A stretch of DNA of 8,567 nucleotides from NCBI GenBank assembly GCA_964559845.1, contig CAZLJF010000067.1:1-8567 (forward strand), read 5' to 3'. This DNA is from WSZY01 sp964559845 (GTDB lineage Bacteria > Pseudomonadota > Zetaproteobacteria > Mariprofundales > Mariprofundaceae). Made by a program: the position numbers and the translations under genes. The notes beneath the pieces were generated by a model that ran no database searches, was not told the DNA's origin, and worked only from the letters and a program-made list of their open reading frames with translations. Of this stretch, positions 5,808 through 8,567 are shown piece after piece (the first letter of the stretch is position 1; each line of letters starts with the position of its first letter).

Positions 5808-7010
5808 ATGCCACCTGAAAAACTGTTCCAGCCGCGCCTGAATCAGTTGGGCGCCTATCCGTTTGAGCGGCTGAAAAAGCTGTTTGAGGGACATCAGCCA
5901 AACCCGGCATTGGCCCATATTGATGCCGGTGCCGGTGAACCGCGCCTGCCATTGCCTGCCTTTGTAAAAGAGGTGCTGGAAGCAAATCTGGCCGGTTTTT
6001 CCAAATATCCGAGCACACGCGGCAGTGATGCCTTGCGTGAGGCGATTGCGGCGTGGCTGATGCAGCGCTTCAAGCTGGTACATATTGATGCCTCTACACA
6101 GGTGCTTGCTGCCAACGGTACCCGTGAAGCGCTCTTCGCAGCAGCACATGCACTGGTAAATCCGGAGATGGCAAGCAGCAAGCCCTACGTACTGATGCCA
6201 AATCCGATGTATCAGATCTATCTGGGTGCGGCGGTCACGGCAGGGGCTGTGCCATACCTGATGCCATGCACAAAAGAGAGTGGTTTTGCCCCGGAACTTG
6301 ATGCTGTGCCGGATGCAGTCTGGGAAAAAACGGCTTTGGTTTATGTCTGCTCACCAAGCAATCCGACCGGATGGATTGCCGATACGGCATATTATACCCG
6401 CCTGCTTGCACTGGCCGACAGACATGATTTCTATGTGCTGGCGGACGAGTGTTATTCTGAGATCTATTGGGAGAGGCCTCCGGTCGGTCTGCTGGAAGTG
6501 GCTGAGTCGCTTGGCCGTAACAGTTTCTCCCGCTGCCTTGTATTTAACTCGCTCTCCAAGCGCTCGGCCCTGCCCGGCATGCGCTCAGGCCTGATTGCCG
6601 GTGATGCGGAGCTGATTGGCCGATTCGCCAAACTGCGCAGCTATACCGGTCCTGCAACGCCGATTCCGTTACAACAGGTTGCCGCAACTGCATGGGCGGA
6701 CGAGGGGCATGTTGAAGAGTATCTGAAAATCTATCGCCAGAGCCTGGAGGCATTTTTTGATGTTTACGGGCAGGGCGAACCGCCTGCAGGATCATTTTTT
6801 GCCTGGTTGCCGGTGGGCGATGAAGAGGGCTTTGCCGTTGCCGCCTATGAGCAGCAGGCTGTCACGGTATTACCCGGCTCCTATCTGGGAAGCGACGATC
6901 ACAACGGTCAGAATTCCGGTTCGGGGTATATTCGTGCCGCGCTGGTTGATGGCCCGGAAAAGGCCGCCGAACTTGCCGAAAGACTCAAGGCAGTCAGGAT
7001 TGAGCGATGA
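5808..7010 (+). CDS. dapC: Succinyldiaminopimelate aminotransferase (DapC-type)
   Basis: DapC is a PLP aminotransferase of fold type I that makes N-succinyl-LL-diaminopimelate from the keto acid and glutamate, in lysine and peptidoglycan synthesis. The 400-residue product has the DapC start with YPFERLKKL (17-25), then YPSTRGSDALREAIAAWL (67-84), PNPMYQIYLGAA (131-142) and CSPSNPTG (181-188). ADECYSEIY (212-220) and SLSKRSALPGMRSG (248-261) follow. K251 should form the Schiff base and D213 should hold the PLP ring nitrogen, with N185, Y216 and R259 supporting. R376 is the likely substrate carboxylate binder. The start is 4 nt after the lipoprotein stop without a clear RBS, so re-initiation is likely. 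Other class I aminotransferases are possible, but the motifs favour DapC. Confidence 0.9.
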   Translation: MPPEKLFQPRLNQLGAYPFERLKKLFEGHQPNPALAHIDAGAGEPRLPLPAFVKEVLEANLAGFSKYPSTRGSDALREAIAAWLMQRFKLVHIDASTQVLAANGTREALFAAAHALVNPEMASSKPYVLMPNPMYQIYLGAAVTAGAVPYLMPCTKESGFAPELDAVPDAVWEKTALVYVCSPSNPTGWIADTAYYTRLLALADRHDFYVLADECYSEIYWERPPVGLLEVAESLGRNSFSRCLVFNSLSKRSALPGMRSGLIAGDAELIGRFAKLRSYTGPATPIPLQQVAATAWADEGHVEEYLKIYRQSLEAFFDVYGQGEPPAGSFFAWLPVGDEEGFAVAAYEQQAVTVLPGSYLGSDDHNGQNSGSGYIRAALVDGPEKAAELAERLKAVRIER

Positions 7011-8209
7011 TCATCCCTGCTCATATTGAAGCTGAAGTTCGCCGCCGCGCTACATCCGGCGGCACATTGAACTGTTATCTGTACGACACCGCCTCGATGC
7101 GGAGAAAAATCGCGCATCTTGTCCGGATCATGCCGGCGGGAGTAGAGGTGTTTTATGCCATGAAGGCCAACCCGCACCCGGCTTTTCTGAAGGCGGCACT
7201 GGATGCAGGCGCCGTTGGTGTTGAAATCGCCAGCCTTGGTGAGGCCAGACGAGCGGTGGAAGCGGGCTTTGCTGCCGGTCAGCTGATCTACACAGGCCCG
7301 GGCAAATCACCTGAAGAGCTGGCATGGAGCGTGGAACACGGTGTCCGCACCGTGCATATCGAATCCCTTGTCGAGGCGCATCGCCTGAATGCAATTTGTG
7401 ATCAGTCTGGCAAACGCATGGATGTGCTGTTACGCATCAATGCCAATTTCGATATCCATGATGCCCAGACCACCTTCTCCGGTGGCAGTAAGAAATTCGG
7501 CATTGATGAGGAAAGGCTGGATGAGGCACTGCCGCAGATTCTGGCGCTTGAGCATTTGAATTTCCGTGGCCTGCATGTCTATGCCGCCTCGGGTGTGCTG
7601 AATGTGGATGATCTACTGAAAAATTGTGAACTGGTCTTTGATCTCACAAAAGAGATTGAGGCATCCTATGCCGGTGTGAAGTGTGACATTATCGACTTCG
7701 GCGGCGGTTTTGGTGTCGATTATCTGGAAACAGGCGAGGATTTTGATCCTCATGCCTATGCAGACGGACTGGCTGCAATGATTGCCGATTACGGTTTTGA
7801 AGGCCGCCGTTTTGTGCTTGAACTGGGCCGTTATCTGGCAGCCGATTCCGGCTTTTTCTGCACGGAGATTCTCGATATCAAGGAGAGCCGTGGCAAAAAA
7901 CAGGTGATCTGTGCCGGCGGCATCAACCACTTCCGCAGACCTGCGGCCTTGTCGATCAACCATCCGCTCGGCATCGTTCGTACATCGGCTGCAAAAGTGT
8001 TTGACGGACAAGTCTCTGTTCGCAATGAGAAGGTCTATTTCGGTGGTCCTTTGTGCACCAGTGCAGACAAACTGGCCAATGATGTATTTGTCGAGGCAGC
8101 CGATATCGGCGATATTGCCCTGTTCGGATTGGCGGGCGCCTACGGGCTAACCATGTCAAACCAGGAATTTTTAAGCCATGCGCGGCCAGAAGAGATTGTT
8201 CTGGGCTGA
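7007..8209 (+). CDS. Fold-type III PLP-dependent decarboxylase (not typical LysA)
   Basis: This 400-residue protein belongs to the alanine racemase-barrel family that includes diaminopimelate and ornithine decarboxylases. K53 in FYAMKANPHP binds PLP. SKKFGI (161-166), the glycine loop DFGGGFGVDY (230-239) and ELGRYLAADSG (272-282) follow. C350 in GPLCTSAD is the catalytic cysteine and Y379 in GAYG completes the site. The AGPGK-like, ELGRYL, GPLCT and FLSH blocks are those of exosortase-associated, BtrK-like and siderophore decarboxylases rather than LysA. The HIGSQ and EPGRS motifs of LysA are absent, yet R311-P312 resembles the LysA IRP block. Its start overlaps dapC by 4 nt (ATGA), with AGGA 7 nt upstream. 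The substrate is unresolved: diaminopimelate is possible from context, another amino acid is possible from sequence. Confidence 0.85.
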   Translation: MIIPAHIEAEVRRRATSGGTLNCYLYDTASMRRKIAHLVRIMPAGVEVFYAMKANPHPAFLKAALDAGAVGVEIASLGEARRAVEAGFAAGQLIYTGPGKSPEELAWSVEHGVRTVHIESLVEAHRLNAICDQSGKRMDVLLRINANFDIHDAQTTFSGGSKKFGIDEERLDEALPQILALEHLNFRGLHVYAASGVLNVDDLLKNCELVFDLTKEIEASYAGVKCDIIDFGGGFGVDYLETGEDFDPHAYADGLAAMIADYGFEGRRFVLELGRYLAADSGFFCTEILDIKESRGKKQVICAGGINHFRRPAALSINHPLGIVRTSAAKVFDGQVSVRNEKVYFGGPLCTSADKLANDVFVEAADIGDIALFGLAGAYGLTMSNQEFLSHARPEEIVLG

Positions 8210-8216
8210 CACTCCT

Positions 8217-8475
8217 TTATCTGATGTTATTGATCCTGGATCGTTGAGGTTCATGGCGTTTCTTTTTCATACTCTCAATCATATTGTTTTGTTCGGGCGC
8301 GGACTCATTGCCGGTTGTCTTAAATGGCTTAACACCATTACCCTGCGAGAAGATACCATCCCTCTTTCGATTGCCCTGATCCCAGATCGCATCCTTTCCG
8401 GATGACTGACCCGTTGTAGCACCCATGCCGGAGCTGCCAGGCACGCGGCTACAACTGTGACAATAGTTTTTTCAT
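8217..8475 (-). pseudogene. Frameshifted gene for a small exported protein
   Basis: On the minus strand a strong site GGAGGG (8481-8486) lies 5 nt before an ATG (8473-8475), then comes a run of six A (8467-8472). The frame from this ATG stops after 8 codons, at 8449-8451. One extra A in the run would instead give the signal peptide MKKTIVTVVAACLAAPAW. A second one-base shift near 8426 then joins a 69-codon frame ending at 8217-8219. That part is hydrophilic, rich in Gly, Ser, Asn and Lys, and begins MGATTGQSSGKDAIW. The joined product would be about 86 residues: a signal peptide plus a small periplasmic protein I do not recognise. The two shifts could be true decay or sequencing errors. The gene is convergent with the decarboxylase, 7 nt away, and no terminator is seen between them. 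Confidence 0.45.
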
Positions 8476-8567
8476 CTGTTCCCTCCGTTTACGCTGAAAC
8501 AAGGAATATGTATATGTTGTCTAATTGCGGGTGCTCACTCTCCACGTTTATTATGTTTGTCATGACC

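Noticed and set aside
7007..8209. Naming this gene lysA
   Set aside because: The LysA motifs HIGSQ and EPGRS are absent and other subfamily motifs are present, so the symbol is left empty.
8508..8567. Possible start of a plus-strand gene running off the right edge (AAGGA at 8501, ATG at 8508 or 8514)
   Set aside because: Only about 20 codons are visible, the sequence is not recognisable, and it overlaps the likely promoter of the minus-strand broken gene.

Overview
The window reads as an ordinary chromosomal stretch of a Gram-negative proteobacterium of moderate GC content. It carries mostly housekeeping genes, in tight operons with clear Shine-Dalgarno sites and intrinsic terminators. A soluble mitochondrial-type class I cytochrome c, a proteobacterial DapC, a class I ketol-acid reductoisomerase and an argH-lipoprotein pair all fit Proteobacteria. 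An iron-oxidising zetaproteobacterium such as Mariprofundus is possible, but that is a guess from gene style and is not proven here. I see no phage, IS element, CRISPR array, tRNA or rRNA.

Layout. Bases 1-348 have no convincing gene and hold several short inverted repeats upstream of the cytochrome. A monocistronic periplasmic cytochrome c (349-726) follows, with a very strong ribosome-binding site and a textbook terminator. A second plus-strand unit begins with an extended -10 promoter (873-903). It carries a stand-alone cyclic-nucleotide-binding-fold protein (945-1340), smpB (1381-1821), an FMN-split-barrel (PNPOx/HugZ-like) protein (1821-2288) and a DOPA-dioxygenase-family protein (2281-2619). 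It ends at a probably bidirectional terminator (2684-2712). Next comes a cluster of three tandem hairpins (2726-2777) and then ilvC on the minus strand (2795-3811).

A divergent promoter region (3812-4006) separates ilvC from a second plus-strand operon: argH, an FN3-like lipoprotein, dapC and a fold-type III PLP decarboxylase (4007-8209). All its junctions are abutting, 4 nt apart or overlapping, so the four genes are probably co-expressed. ArgH makes arginine and DapC makes N-succinyl-LL-diaminopimelate for lysine and peptidoglycan. The decarboxylase sits where lysA is often found, but its sequence looks more like the exosortase-associated/BtrK/siderophore-type decarboxylases than like LysA. 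Its substrate is therefore open.

The right end (8217-8475, minus strand) holds what looks like a broken gene for a small exported protein: a good RBS and signal peptide, but the reading frame is disrupted twice. The most interesting items are this decayed gene, the non-LysA decarboxylase in a dapC operon, and the hairpin cluster between the convergent units. I found no clear evidence of an undescribed multi-gene system.
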